A stretch of 64,000 nt of DNA, taken from Spiribacter roseus (GTDB lineage: Bacteria; Pseudomonadota; Gammaproteobacteria; Nitrococcales; Nitrococcaceae). The stretch covers positions 992,001-1,056,000 of the forward strand of contig NZ_CP016382.1 of the NCBI RefSeq assembly GCF_002813635.1. Direction: 5' to 3'. Positions 19,536 to 27,752 of this stretch are shown here, in pieces; position 1 is the stretch's first letter, and the number at the start of each line of letters is the position of its first letter. A program made the position numbers and the translations under genes. The notes under the pieces are model-generated. The model was not told the origin of the DNA, did no database searches, and was given only the letters and a program-made list of their open reading frames with translations.

Positions 19536-19663
19536 GATATCGGCCCATCCTTTGCGCTGAAGTAAACGCGGCCAGTAGTATCAGCGCGTCTGATGCCGAC
19601 TCAATCGATAAAATTGCAGGTTCAAATTGCGTTTTACTCAAGTCCGATCCGACAAGGCCATCC
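19536..19663. promoter_or_regulatory. Divergent promoter region, aldehyde dehydrogenase / LysR
   Basis: 128 bp between divergent starts. It contains AGTAAACGC (19561-19569) and an inverted GCGTTTTACT (19629-19638, one extra T), plus two direct AAATTGC copies (19611-19617 and 19624-19630). These are candidates for LysR contact sites, the usual arrangement for autoregulated LysR genes, but none is a clean T-N11-A palindrome that I would call with certainty. Confidence 0.4.
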
Positions 19664-20569
19664 ATGCCGACTGACCTGCCGTCACTGAATGCATTGAAGG
19701 CGTTCGAGGTGGTGGCCCGCTGCCGCTCGATCACCCGGGCGGCCGCCGTGCTGCATGTCACGCCCGGTGCCGTATCGCGCCAGCTCAAGCAGCTCGAGCG
19801 TGAACTCGGCGAGACACTGGTGATTCGCGGGCCGCGGCAGACAGGCCTGACACCCAGCGGCGAGCGGTTGATGGAAACCGTGGCGGCGTCGCTCGAGCAG
19901 ATGCGCCAGACCGTGAGCGATCTGCGGGCGGGCCGTCACCGCCGACGGCTTGCGCTCAACATCCCCAGCACCCTCGCCAGCCGCTGGGTGATGCCCCGGC
20001 TGCATCGCCTGCGGGCGCAGGACCCCGCGCTGGTCCTGTCGATCCGCACCGAGACCAAGGATCGACTGTCCCAGCGCGATGAGCTGGATGCCGCCATCCG
20101 CTTTGGCACCGGCGACTGGCCCAACCTGCACAGCAGCCACCTGTTCTCGGAGGAGCATGTGGCGGTGGCAGCGCCGGGGGTCCAGCAGGCGCTGACCCGA
20201 CGTGACGGCACGGTCGTGCTTGGCGAAGCGACGTTACTGCATGTCCTCAAGCGCGAGGGACGGTACCTGTCCTGGCAGCACTGGCTGGATGCCGCCGGCA
20301 TCGACGGCGTGGATGCCGGCAAGGGGTTCGAGTTCGATACCCTCGACCTCGCCATCGAGGCGGCCATCGCAGGCCTGGGGGCGGCCATCGCCGACTGGCA
20401 CATGGTGGCCGATGACCTCGCCGCCGGGCGTCTCGTGCAGCTGTTTGAAACCCGCGTGCCCGGTACCCGGTCATACTGGTGGGTACGCCCGCCCGAGGCC
20501 TCCCCCACCGGCGCGCTCGAGACATTCGAGCGCTGGCTTCGCGCAACGCTGGAGACCCACCATGCCTGA
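19664..20569 (+). CDS. LysR-family transcriptional regulator (GcvA-like)
   Basis: 301 aa. The N-terminal winged HTH reads SLNALKAFEVVARCRSIT then HVTPGAVSRQLKQLE (about residues 30-44). The effector domain follows, with the WLDAAG segment typical of the GcvA branch. It is divergent from the aldehyde dehydrogenase operon and probably activates it in response to a pathway metabolite. Its last 8 bases overlap the glycosyltransferase start. Confidence 0.93.
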   Translation: MPTDLPSLNALKAFEVVARCRSITRAAAVLHVTPGAVSRQLKQLERELGETLVIRGPRQTGLTPSGERLMETVAASLEQMRQTVSDLRAGRHRRRLALNIPSTLASRWVMPRLHRLRAQDPALVLSIRTETKDRLSQRDELDAAIRFGTGDWPNLHSSHLFSEEHVAVAAPGVQQALTRRDGTVVLGEATLLHVLKREGRYLSWQHWLDAAGIDGVDAGKGFEFDTLDLAIEAAIAGLGAAIADWHMVADDLAAGRLVQLFETRVPGTRSYWWVRPPEASPTGALETFERWLRATLETHHA

Positions 20570-21275
20570 GCTGTCGGTCATCATCCCGGCCTGGAATGAG
20601 GCCGCCTACCTGCCCGACACCCTGCAGACCCTGCAGGACTCCCTGTGCGCGTGCCGGCTCGAGGCGGACATCATCGTGGTGGACAATGCCTCCACCGACG
20701 CGACGGCCGCGATCGCCGCCGGGGCGGGTGCCCGGGTGGTGCATGAACCCGAACACCGGATCGCCCGGGTGCGGAACGCCGGTGCCGAGGCCGCCGCCAG
20801 CGACTGGTTACTGTTCGTGGATGCCGACACACGCGTCACGCCGGCGGCGCTGCAGGCAATGCGGGCGGCCATGGATGAGGGCTGCGTGGGCGGCGGCGCG
20901 CCGATCGGCTTTGATCGCCTGGAGTCCGCCCCCCAGCGGCTGGGTCTGGCCGCCTGGAACGGGCTGTCGCGACGCCTGCGTCTCGCGGCCGGCTGCTTCG
21001 TCTTTGCCCGCGCAGCGGCACACGCCGCCATCGGCGGATTCAGCGAGCAGCTCTACGCCGGCGACGAGATTGGTTATTCGCGCCGGCTCGACCGCCTCGG
21101 CCGCCCGCGCGGCCGGCGTTTCATGATCCTCGACTGCCCGCCCGTGATCAGCTCGGCCCGCAAGATGGACTGGTTCCGGCCGTGGCAGCATGCGCTGGTG
21201 CTTGCCACCTTTGTCCTGTTCCCATGGGCGGGACGGTTCAAGCGGCTCAGCTGGTTCTGGTACCGGCGGCCCTGA
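20562..21275 (+). CDS. Family 2 glycosyltransferase
   Basis: 237 aa. GT-A fold signatures: LSVIIPAWNEAAYLPDTL at the start, VVDNASTDAT (about residues 41-50) and the DxD-like FVDADTR (about 83-89) for nucleotide-sugar and metal. A hydrophobic C-terminus (ALVLATFVLFPWAG) may associate with the membrane. It starts inside the LysR gene (8-base overlap). The acceptor is unknown. The 3' end overlaps the convergent dadA gene by 29 bases. Confidence 0.9.
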   Translation: MPELSVIIPAWNEAAYLPDTLQTLQDSLCACRLEADIIVVDNASTDATAAIAAGAGARVVHEPEHRIARVRNAGAEAAASDWLLFVDADTRVTPAALQAMRAAMDEGCVGGGAPIGFDRLESAPQRLGLAAWNGLSRRLRLAAGCFVFARAAAHAAIGGFSEQLYAGDEIGYSRRLDRLGRPRGRRFMILDCPPVISSARKMDWFRPWQHALVLATFVLFPWAGRFKRLSWFWYRRP

Positions 21276-22503
21276 CCCCGGATACCGGGACCGACGGCGC
21301 CGCGGCCGCCTCGACGGTCTCGGCGACCTGCTCGGCGGTGATGGCGGATAACGTCCAGCCCAGATGGCCATGGCCGGTGTTGTAGAACACACCAGGGCGC
21401 CGGCCCGCTCCCACCCGCGGCATCATGTCCGGCATCATTGGCCGCAGGCCGGCCCAGGGCACCGCCTGGCGGGTACTCACCCCCGGAAAACAGGTCTCAA
21501 CCCACTTCAGCAGCGGCTCGATCCGGTCCTGGCGGATGTTGCGGTTATAACCATTGAACTCGGCCGTGCCGGCAACGCGGAAGCGGTCGGCACCCAGCCG
21601 GCTTGAGACGAGCTTGGTCTCGTCGTCGAGCAGGCTCATCCACGGCGCCGCTTCCCGCGACGCGGCATCCTCCAGATTGACCGTGATCGAATAGCCCTTG
21701 ACCGGGTAGACGTTGACGCGATCACCCAGGCGGGTCGCGAGCCGGCGACTGGCGACACCCGCACAGACCACCACGCCGTCGAAGGATTCGCGCCCGCCGT
21801 CAGTCTGCACCCAGGCCCCGGAGCCGGCCGTGCCGAGATCCTCGATGGCACACTCATACCGCATCGACACCCCGCGGGCCTCGAGCACCTGGGCCAGTCC
21901 GTGGGTAAACTTGTGGATGTCGCCGGTGGAATCGCTTTCGGTATAGAAGCCGGCGTAATAGTCGCCGGCGAGGTTGGGTTCAAGCTGGCGCATTTCCTCA
22001 GGTGATACGGCGCGTCGCTCGAGCCCGCCGGCGGCGAGGAGGCGGGTGACCTGCGCGGCGTGGTCAAAGTCGGCCTGCTGGCGGTAGATATGCAGGATGC
22101 CGCGGCGCTCAAGATCAAAATCAATGCCCTCGCGGCGACCCCAGTCGAACAGATAGTCCCGCGCCTCGATGGCGAGCCGGGCGGTTTCCGTGGTGTTGTG
22201 GGCGTAGCGCCGGGTCGCGGCGACAAACTCGGCGAACCAGCTGAGTTTGTGCCAGGAGGGTTTGGGGTTGACCAGCAGAGGCGCGTCCGAGCGCAGCATC
22301 CAGCGCAGGCCCTTGACGATGGTCGGCCAGTGATTCCAGACCTCGGCATTGGACGCCGAGAGCTGCCCGCCATTGGCGAAGGAGGTTTCCATGCCCGCGT
22401 AGCGGTTACGCTCAAACACCGTGACGTCGAAGCCGCGGTTGGTGAGCGCATAGGCCGTGGTGATGCCGGTGATTCCGCCGCCGATGACTGCAATGTGGTT
22501 CAT
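21247..22503 (-). CDS. dadA: D-amino acid dehydrogenase / glycine oxidase-like flavoprotein (DadA)
   Basis: 418 aa DAO-fold FAD enzyme. The dinucleotide motif VIGGGITGITTAYAL is at residues 5-19; family segments include ETSFANGGQLSASNAEVWN and the C-terminal GHGHLGWTLS. It oxidatively deaminates D-amino acids (or related small amines) and passes electrons to the respiratory chain. ATG 22503 was chosen because the fold begins there and GGGAG precedes it; a longer frame enters the riboswitch region. A tandem glycine riboswitch in its leader suggests glycine or a glycine-derived compound is linked to its substrate. No dadX racemase is adjacent. Confidence 0.92.
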   Translation of the reverse strand: MNHIAVIGGGITGITTAYALTNRGFDVTVFERNRYAGMETSFANGGQLSASNAEVWNHWPTIVKGLRWMLRSDAPLLVNPKPSWHKLSWFAEFVAATRRYAHNTTETARLAIEARDYLFDWGRREGIDFDLERRGILHIYRQQADFDHAAQVTRLLAAGGLERRAVSPEEMRQLEPNLAGDYYAGFYTESDSTGDIHKFTHGLAQVLEARGVSMRYECAIEDLGTAGSGAWVQTDGGRESFDGVVVCAGVASRRLATRLGDRVNVYPVKGYSITVNLEDAASREAAPWMSLLDDETKLVSSRLGADRFRVAGTAEFNGYNRNIRQDRIEPLLKWVETCFPGVSTRQAVPWAGLRPMMPDMMPRVGAGRRPGVFYNTGHGHLGWTLSAITAEQVAETVEAAAAPSVPVSGVRAAGTRTS

Positions 22504-22549
22504 CGTCGTACTCCCAGTCAGGTTGTGTGCACCCATCGCCTTGTGGCGA

Positions 22550-22742
22550 TCCGTGCCCCTTCCGTCCTGGTGCCTGAGAGATTGACGAAGCGACCCGGCG
22601 CTTCGCTTGCTCCTTCGGCGAGTCGAACCCTACGGCCGACTGCTTTTCGGAATGATCAGCACGCAGACGGTCCGGTTGCCTGAGAGATTCCGGGGCGGTT
22701 GCTCCTTCGGCGCCGGCATCGAATGCCGGGCTCTCCCACCTG
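22550..22742 (-). ncRNA. Tandem glycine riboswitch (two aptamers) upstream of dadA
   Basis: Read leftward, the two conserved core blocks of the glycine aptamer occur twice. CCGAAGGAGCAA is at 22710-22699 and again at 22618-22607; CTCTCAGGC is at 22686-22678 and again at 22580-22572. The first aptamer starts with GGTGGGAGAG (22740) and each copy has a variable hairpin between the two blocks, as in the known two-aptamer architecture. Downstream, ATCGCC-TTGT-GGCGAT (22535-22550) forms a hairpin that ends about 20 bases before the Shine-Dalgarno of dadA and may belong to the expression platform. No terminator U-tract is present, so control of translation initiation is more likely. Confidence 0.92.
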
Positions 22743-22750
22743 CGCTAGAA

Positions 22751-22770
22751 TCAAAGTCTCCCGTCTTTGA
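22751..22770. promoter_or_regulatory. Inverted repeat between dadA leader and yqiA-like gene
   Basis: TCAAAG-N8-CTTTGA is a perfect 6-bp dyad located where the promoters of both the leftward riboswitch transcript and the rightward esterase gene must lie. It could be an operator or chance; I do not recognise the regulator. Confidence 0.3.
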
Positions 22771-22798
22771 ATCCCGAATGCAATCACCGAGAGACTCA

Positions 22799-23392
22799 AT
22801 GATCACGCTCAACTACCTGCACGGCTTCAACTCCGCAGCCCTCGAGACCGATACCAAAGTCGGCGAACTCGCCACCCGCTTCGGCGTTCATCGCATCAAC
22901 TACGACAGTTTCGCCCCCCGCGCCAGCATCATCGAGTCGATTGCCGCGCAGTCCGTCGAAGGCGACACCACCGCGTTCATCGGCACCTCGCTGGGCGGCT
23001 ACTTTGCGGCCGTCATGGGTCAGCGTCTGGCGTGCCCCGCGATCCTGGTCAACCCAAGCTGCGACCCGCACTGGGCGCTGGCGCATTACCGCGGCATGAC
23101 CCTTGAGAATTACAAACTGCCCGATCAGCCACCGCAGACGCTGACCTCGGCGGTCGTCGACTCCTACCGGGACACCGCCCTGTCCACTGACCCGGCGGAT
23201 TACCCGGTTCCGCCCCTACTCGTGCTGGATACCGGCGATGAACTGCTGGACGCCCGGGCCACCCACAAACGGTACGCGTCGCTGGGTGCGGCACTGGTGT
23301 TCGAGGGAGGATCCCACCGCTTCGAGCACATGCCCGAGGCCCTCGACGGCATTGAGGCCTATCTCAGCCGCTCGACCCGGTCAGCGTCGTGA
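22799..23392 (+). CDS. YqiA/YcfP-like alpha/beta hydrolase
   Basis: 197 aa. The start ITLNYLHGFNSAALETDTK matches the YqiA/YcfP family, and the nucleophile elbow FIGTSLGGYFA (about residues 61-71) and a late GGSHRFEHM His complete the triad, with Asp in LVLDTGDELLD. Predicted cytoplasmic esterase of unknown substrate. The last 29 bases overlap the convergent copD gene. Confidence 0.88.
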   Translation: MITLNYLHGFNSAALETDTKVGELATRFGVHRINYDSFAPRASIIESIAAQSVEGDTTAFIGTSLGGYFAAVMGQRLACPAILVNPSCDPHWALAHYRGMTLENYKLPDQPPQTLTSAVVDSYRDTALSTDPADYPVPPLLVLDTGDELLDARATHKRYASLGAALVFEGGSHRFEHMPEALDGIEAYLSRSTRSAS

Positions 23393-24245
23393 AAGTCGCG
23401 CTCACCACCAGGATGAATCCAATCGCTACCGCTTCGACGTGCAACGACCGGCGCAGTCGCCGCCGCGCGCCGGGATGCCCGGCAACCAGTGCCGGTGTGT
23501 ACCGGCGTTTGTTCAAGGCCGCCAACCATAGCACCCCGGCAAACGCGGCCAGCTTGAGCGCAAAGAGCTGGCCATAGGGTGTCTGCAGGGCAGCGACGAT
23601 GCCTCCGGTGAGCTGGTCAAGGGTCAGCGCACCGGCCACCAGCAACAGCCCGACAGCCACCGGTGCCTTGTCACCAAAATCCTCGGCAACCCGCGCGGCA
23701 GCATTGCCGGGCTGATGGCTCAGGCGCTCGAGCGGCAGGAAGATACCCACCCAGAACGCCAGGCAGAGCATGTGAATGGCCAGCAGGAGATTATCCAATG
23801 CGCCGGGCGTGTTGCTGACATGACCACCGACGGCAAACGCTCCAACGATCAGCGCAACACCTGCCAACGATACGGCGGCTCCGCTCGCGCCACGCATCAA
23901 CCCACCGACCAGCAACACGGCACCGAGGCCCTCCAGGCCCAGTGCCTTTCCCAGCGAGCCCGTGGCCAGCAGGCCCAGTAGCTGAACATCGACCGCGGCC
24001 GTCCAGTCATTGCCGGCGAGAAAGACTGCCTCCAGCATCAGCTGGGCCATCAGTGCAAACAGGATGACCGGTACCAGAGCGGCCGCAAGCCGACGCAGAA
24101 ACCGGCGCTCCTTCAACGGCACGCCGTCGATGGTCAGGCCGACCAGAATGGACCCCGCCGCCACCAGCAGAGCGCCATAAGTGATCGCCTTGAGGCTGAT
24201 GACAACGCCATCGAAAGCGGTCGCGTCGGCGATGACTTCGAGCAC
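23364..24245 (-). CDS. copD: Copper resistance membrane protein CopD
   Basis: 293 aa with about eight hydrophobic helices and the CopD-domain segment AIHMLCLAFWVGIFLPL (about residues 154-170), whose His is a candidate copper ligand. It is an inner-membrane copper transport partner of periplasmic CopC. Initiation is at GTG 24245, immediately after the copC stop (TGAGTG), so translation is coupled. No copA or copB gene is nearby, a reduced CopCD pair. Confidence 0.9.
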   Translation of the reverse strand: MLEVIADATAFDGVVISLKAITYGALLVAAGSILVGLTIDGVPLKERRFLRRLAAALVPVILFALMAQLMLEAVFLAGNDWTAAVDVQLLGLLATGSLGKALGLEGLGAVLLVGGLMRGASGAAVSLAGVALIVGAFAVGGHVSNTPGALDNLLLAIHMLCLAFWVGIFLPLERLSHQPGNAAARVAEDFGDKAPVAVGLLLVAGALTLDQLTGGIVAALQTPYGQLFALKLAAFAGVLWLAALNKRRYTPALVAGHPGARRRLRRSLHVEAVAIGFILVVSATFTTLTGSSG

Positions 24246-24608
24246 TCAGCGCTCACTCACCGTAAAGCTGAGCGCCGCCGACAGGGTGTGTGCGTCGCCG
24301 GACAGGCCGCGCCATTCGAGGGTGTAGTCGCCAGCCGGCAGATTCGGCGGCTCGACGACAAGGCGGTCACTCGCCGAGCGACCGGCCATGGCGCTCACCG
24401 CGTAGTCGGTGCCGTCCTCGGCACGCAGCGTGACACTCACAATGCGCATGGGTGCGCTCAGCGCCACGGCGATGCGTTCCGGCGACTCGCCGACGGTTGC
24501 CCCATCAGCCGGTGTACTCGATGTCACCATCGAGTGGGCGTTGACGGATCCCGCTGCCAGCGACAGCAAAAGGGCAAGGGTTGCCAACGGCAGAACGAGT
24601 GACCTCAT
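24246..24608 (-). CDS. copC: Periplasmic copper-binding protein CopC
   Basis: 120 aa. A signal peptide is predicted to be cleaved at VNA|HSMV, leaving the N-terminal histidine that ligates Cu(II); the second half-site D-A-H is seen in GLSGDAHTLSA. The typical SSTPADGATVGESPERIAVALS beta-sandwich start is present (split when read from residue about 29). The Met-rich Cu(I) loop is absent, so this is the Cu(II)-only type. AGGAG lies 6 bases before ATG 24608; a longer upstream frame lacks such a site. Confidence 0.93.
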   Translation of the reverse strand: MRSLVLPLATLALLLSLAAGSVNAHSMVTSSTPADGATVGESPERIAVALSAPMRIVSVTLRAEDGTDYAVSAMAGRSASDRLVVEPPNLPAGDYTLEWRGLSGDAHTLSAALSFTVSER

Positions 24609-24707
24609 GAGTACTCCTGATACGATCCACGACGCTATTCTTGCAACCAATTGTAGGCACTCGACCCTGCGTAGGCAACCCGCATCCTGCAGGGGTAGAC
24701 TGGGAAC

Positions 24708-25094
24708 ATGGATCAGTTCAAGAGCACCAACGTATTCGGCAGCGCACTCCAGCCCTGCGGGCAGGACCCGGTGACCGGGTTTTACCGGGATGGCTGCTGC
24801 AACACCGGCCACGCCGACGGTGGCATGCATACGGTCTGCGCCATCGTCACCGAGGCGTTCCTGTCGTTTTCACGCAGCCGCGGCAATGACCTGACTGCAC
24901 CCGTACCATTCGCCGACTTCCCGGGGCTCAAGCCCGGCGATCGCTGGTGCCTGTGTGCCGGGCGCTGGCTCGAGGCCCATCGCGCCGGTGTCGCGCCGCT
25001 GGTCGACCTTGCGGCCACCCACGAAGAAACCCTCGCCGTGATCGGCTTTGAAACGCTCGCCGCCCATGCCGTCGCGGGCGATGATCACGACTAG
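24708..25094 (+). CDS. DUF2237 family protein
   Basis: 128 aa. The sequence NVFGSALQPCGQDPVTGFYRDGCCNTG (residues about 8-34) followed by HTVCAIVTEAFL and FPGLKPGDRWCLCAGRW is the hallmark of DUF2237: conserved Cys pairs and a short fold found in bacteria and eukaryotes, function unknown. It is divergent from copCD and followed closely by the BCCT carrier gene (15 bp), so it may be co-transcribed with it. Confidence 0.88.
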   Translation: MDQFKSTNVFGSALQPCGQDPVTGFYRDGCCNTGHADGGMHTVCAIVTEAFLSFSRSRGNDLTAPVPFADFPGLKPGDRWCLCAGRWLEAHRAGVAPLVDLAATHEETLAVIGFETLAAHAVAGDDHD

Positions 25095-25109
25095 ACCGGG
25101 GCGGCGCTG

Positions 25110-26660
25110 ATGCGCGACAAGCCGCGCGACGAGCGGTTCTTCGCCACCGTCAACCCGACGGTGTTCACCGCCTCGGCACTGATCGTCGGCGGGTTTCTGG
25201 CGTTTGGCATCCTGCTGCCCGCTCAGGCCACGGCGTTGTTCGAAGCCGTTCACGATCTCATCACCGCCTATCTGGGCTGGAGCTATCTGGTGGTGGTGAC
25301 GTTCTTTGTCGGCTTTCTGATCTGGCTGGGGCTGAGTCGCTACGGGCGCATCCGCCTGGGTCAGCCCGGGGACCGGCCGCATTTTCGCTTCTCGGCCTGG
25401 TTCGCGATGCTGTTCAGCGCCGGGATGGGCATCGGACTGGTGTTCTGGAGCGTCGCCGAACCGATCCTGCATTACCAGAACCCACCGACCGGCCCCGGGG
25501 GCACGCGCGAGGCCGCCGGTCAGGCGATGATCTACAGCTTTTTCCACTGGGGACTGCACGCCTGGGCCGTCTACGTGGTGCTGGGCCTGTCAGTGGCATA
25601 CTTCAGCTTCCGCCATCAGCTGCCGCTGACCATCCGCTCGATCTTCTACCCGCTGATCGGCGATCGGATCCACGGGCCCATCGGTCACGCCATTGATACG
25701 CTGGCCGTGTTCGGCACGCTGTTCGGGCTCGCGACCTCGCTCGGCTTTGGGGCAATGCAGCTCAACACCGGACTCAACGAGTTACTGGGGATGCCGGTGG
25801 GGCCTGTCTGGCAGGTGGGCATCATCGCCACGATCACCGGGTTTGCCGTGGTCTCGGTGATCTCGGGGCTTGACCGGGGCCTGAAATGGCTGAGCGTCTT
25901 CAACCTCAGCCTGGCGCTGCTGCTGCTCGCGTTCATCTTCATGGCCGGCCCGTCGCTGTTCCTGATCCGTTTTCTGCTCGAATCAGTGGGCGGCTATTTC
26001 CAGCAACTGGTGGGCCTGAGTCTGTCCACCGGGGCCATGCAGGGCACTCAGTGGCACGAGGACTGGACCATGTTCTACTGGGGCTGGTGGATCGCCTGGT
26101 CGCCCTTCGTCGGGCTTTTCATCGCCCGGATTTCCCGTGGCCGCACCATTCGCGAATTCATTGTCGGCGTGCTCGCGCTGCCGACGCTGTTCGTGTTCGC
26201 CTGGCTGACCGTCTTCGGCGGCACGGCCCTGCATCTGGAAGTCTTTGGCGGCAACGCCGGCATTGCCGCGGCGGTCAGCGAGGACACCACGGTGGCCCTC
26301 TACCGAACCCTCGACGCCCTCCCGTGGTCGACCCTCACGTCGGCGCTGGCGACACTGCTGATTGCCACATATTTCGTCACTTCGTCCGATTCGGGGACGT
26401 TCGTTGTCGACTCGCTGATCTCGCGCGGCGCGACGCACTCGCCGCGCCGCCAGCGGGTGATCTGGGGCATTACCGAGGGGGCGGTCGCCGCGACGCTGCT
26501 GTTGATTGGCGGTGAAACCGCGCTGCAGGGGCTCCAGACCGGTGCCCTGACCGCGGGCCTGCCAGTGGCGGTCATCCTGGTGGTCTGCTGCTTCAGCCTG
26601 ATGCGCGCCCTGCGCTACGAATCGACGGAATCGGATATTCAGCCCATTGCGAGAAAATAG
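25110..26660 (+). CDS. BCCT-family compatible-solute/betaine transporter
   Basis: 516 aa with 12 predicted membrane helices. The Na+-coupled betaine signature GMGIGLVFWSVAEP lies near residues 108-121, and the aromatic box WTMFYWGWWIAWSPFVG near 317-333. It imports quaternary-ammonium solutes such as glycine betaine or choline. The C-terminal tail after the last helix is short (about 18 residues), so osmosensing by a long tail like that of BetP or BetT is not expected. In a halophile it complements the ABC betaine system at 47-50 kb. Confidence 0.93.
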   Translation: MRDKPRDERFFATVNPTVFTASALIVGGFLAFGILLPAQATALFEAVHDLITAYLGWSYLVVVTFFVGFLIWLGLSRYGRIRLGQPGDRPHFRFSAWFAMLFSAGMGIGLVFWSVAEPILHYQNPPTGPGGTREAAGQAMIYSFFHWGLHAWAVYVVLGLSVAYFSFRHQLPLTIRSIFYPLIGDRIHGPIGHAIDTLAVFGTLFGLATSLGFGAMQLNTGLNELLGMPVGPVWQVGIIATITGFAVVSVISGLDRGLKWLSVFNLSLALLLLAFIFMAGPSLFLIRFLLESVGGYFQQLVGLSLSTGAMQGTQWHEDWTMFYWGWWIAWSPFVGLFIARISRGRTIREFIVGVLALPTLFVFAWLTVFGGTALHLEVFGGNAGIAAAVSEDTTVALYRTLDALPWSTLTSALATLLIATYFVTSSDSGTFVVDSLISRGATHSPRRQRVIWGITEGAVAATLLLIGGETALQGLQTGALTAGLPVAVILVVCCFSLMRALRYESTESDIQPIARK

Positions 26661-26672
26661 AAAAGGTGACGC

Positions 26673-27752
26673 ATGATCGAGACCGAGCTGGCGATCGTCG
26701 GTGCAGGCCTTGCCGGCATGACGGCTGCGCGGACGGCGTTTGAAGCCGGCACCCGGCCGCTCATCCTCGAGGCGGGGCATCGCATCGGCGGGCGCATCGA
26801 GGGCCTGCCCGACGCCGATGGACGCGTAGTTGGCGATCTCGGCCCTTCGTGGGTGTGGCCGGCCTTTCAGCCGGGCATCCAGCGCTGGCTGGACCGCCTC
26901 GATCTGCCAGTCTTCGATCAGTACGAGCACGGCGACGCGGTCCTCGATGGGTTCGCGCCGACCCCCATGCGCCATCAACTGCCCGGGCAGTTCGGCATGG
27001 CGCGCATCGTCGGCGGCCCCAGCCGACTGGTCGAGGCGATGGCAGCGCCGCTGGACGCGGGTTGTTTCCACTATGGCTCACCGGTCGAGTCGATCCGCCA
27101 GCGTGATGACGGCCGCCTCGAAGTCCACCGGCAGTCCGGTCCGCCGGTGATTGCCGGGCAGGTTCTGGTGGCGGCGCCGCCCCGGCGGGTTGCCGAGCGC
27201 ATCACCCTGCCTGCTTCGATCGATCCGGGACTCCACCGGGCCCTTGCCGGGCAATCGACCTGGATGGCAGCTCAGGCCAAGGCGATCATCCAGTATGCAC
27301 ACCCATTCTGGCGTGATGCGGGACTTTCGGGCCGTATCGCCAGCCGCGTCGGGCCGCTTTTCGAGGCCCATGACCACACCAGTGCCGAGGGCGATGCCGC
27401 GCTGTTCGGATTTATCTCGACCCCGCTTTCCGAGCGCCGGGGGCGATCGCTGGAGCAGCCGATCATCGATCAGCTCACGCGCTGCCTCGGGCCGCAGGCC
27501 GCGCAGCCCGAGGCCGTGGTGATCCGCGACTGGGCCATGGATGACACGGTCTGTTCCGAGGCCGATCGCCGCGAGCCACCGGCCCACCCCTCAGTGGGGC
27601 CTGCGACACTGCGGGCCCCGCACCTGGGCGGACGGTTGTGGTTCTGCGCAGCGGAAACGGCCGACCAGAGCACGGGCCTGCTGGAGGGCGCGCTGCTGGC
27701 CGGCGAAGCCGCCGCCCGAGGCGCTCTGGAGCAACGCCCTCAGGTGGCATGA
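26673..27752 (+). CDS. FAD-dependent amine oxidase-like protein
   Basis: 359 aa, short for the flavin amine oxidase family (usually 430-500). The FAD-binding GAGLAGMTAARTA (residues 10-22) and RIGGRI motif (about 37-42) are present, followed by GDLGPSWVWP. The C-terminal WFCAAETADQSTGLLEGALLAGE binds FAD (two parts shown by position about 325-347). Substrate unknown; the shortness suggests a trimmed substrate domain. It lies 12 bp after the BCCT gene, and its stop overlaps the next start (ATGA). Confidence 0.85.
   Translation: MIETELAIVGAGLAGMTAARTAFEAGTRPLILEAGHRIGGRIEGLPDADGRVVGDLGPSWVWPAFQPGIQRWLDRLDLPVFDQYEHGDAVLDGFAPTPMRHQLPGQFGMARIVGGPSRLVEAMAAPLDAGCFHYGSPVESIRQRDDGRLEVHRQSGPPVIAGQVLVAAPPRRVAERITLPASIDPGLHRALAGQSTWMAAQAKAIIQYAHPFWRDAGLSGRIASRVGPLFEAHDHTSAEGDAALFGFISTPLSERRGRSLEQPIIDQLTRCLGPQAAQPEAVVIRDWAMDDTVCSEADRREPPAHPSVGPATLRAPHLGGRLWFCAAETADQSTGLLEGALLAGEAAARGALEQRPQVA

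Noticed and set aside
19561..19638. LysR operator formed by AGTAAACGC and GCGTTTTACT
   Set aside because: The copies differ by an extra base and lie about 60 bp apart; I keep this as a weak candidate only, not a finding.
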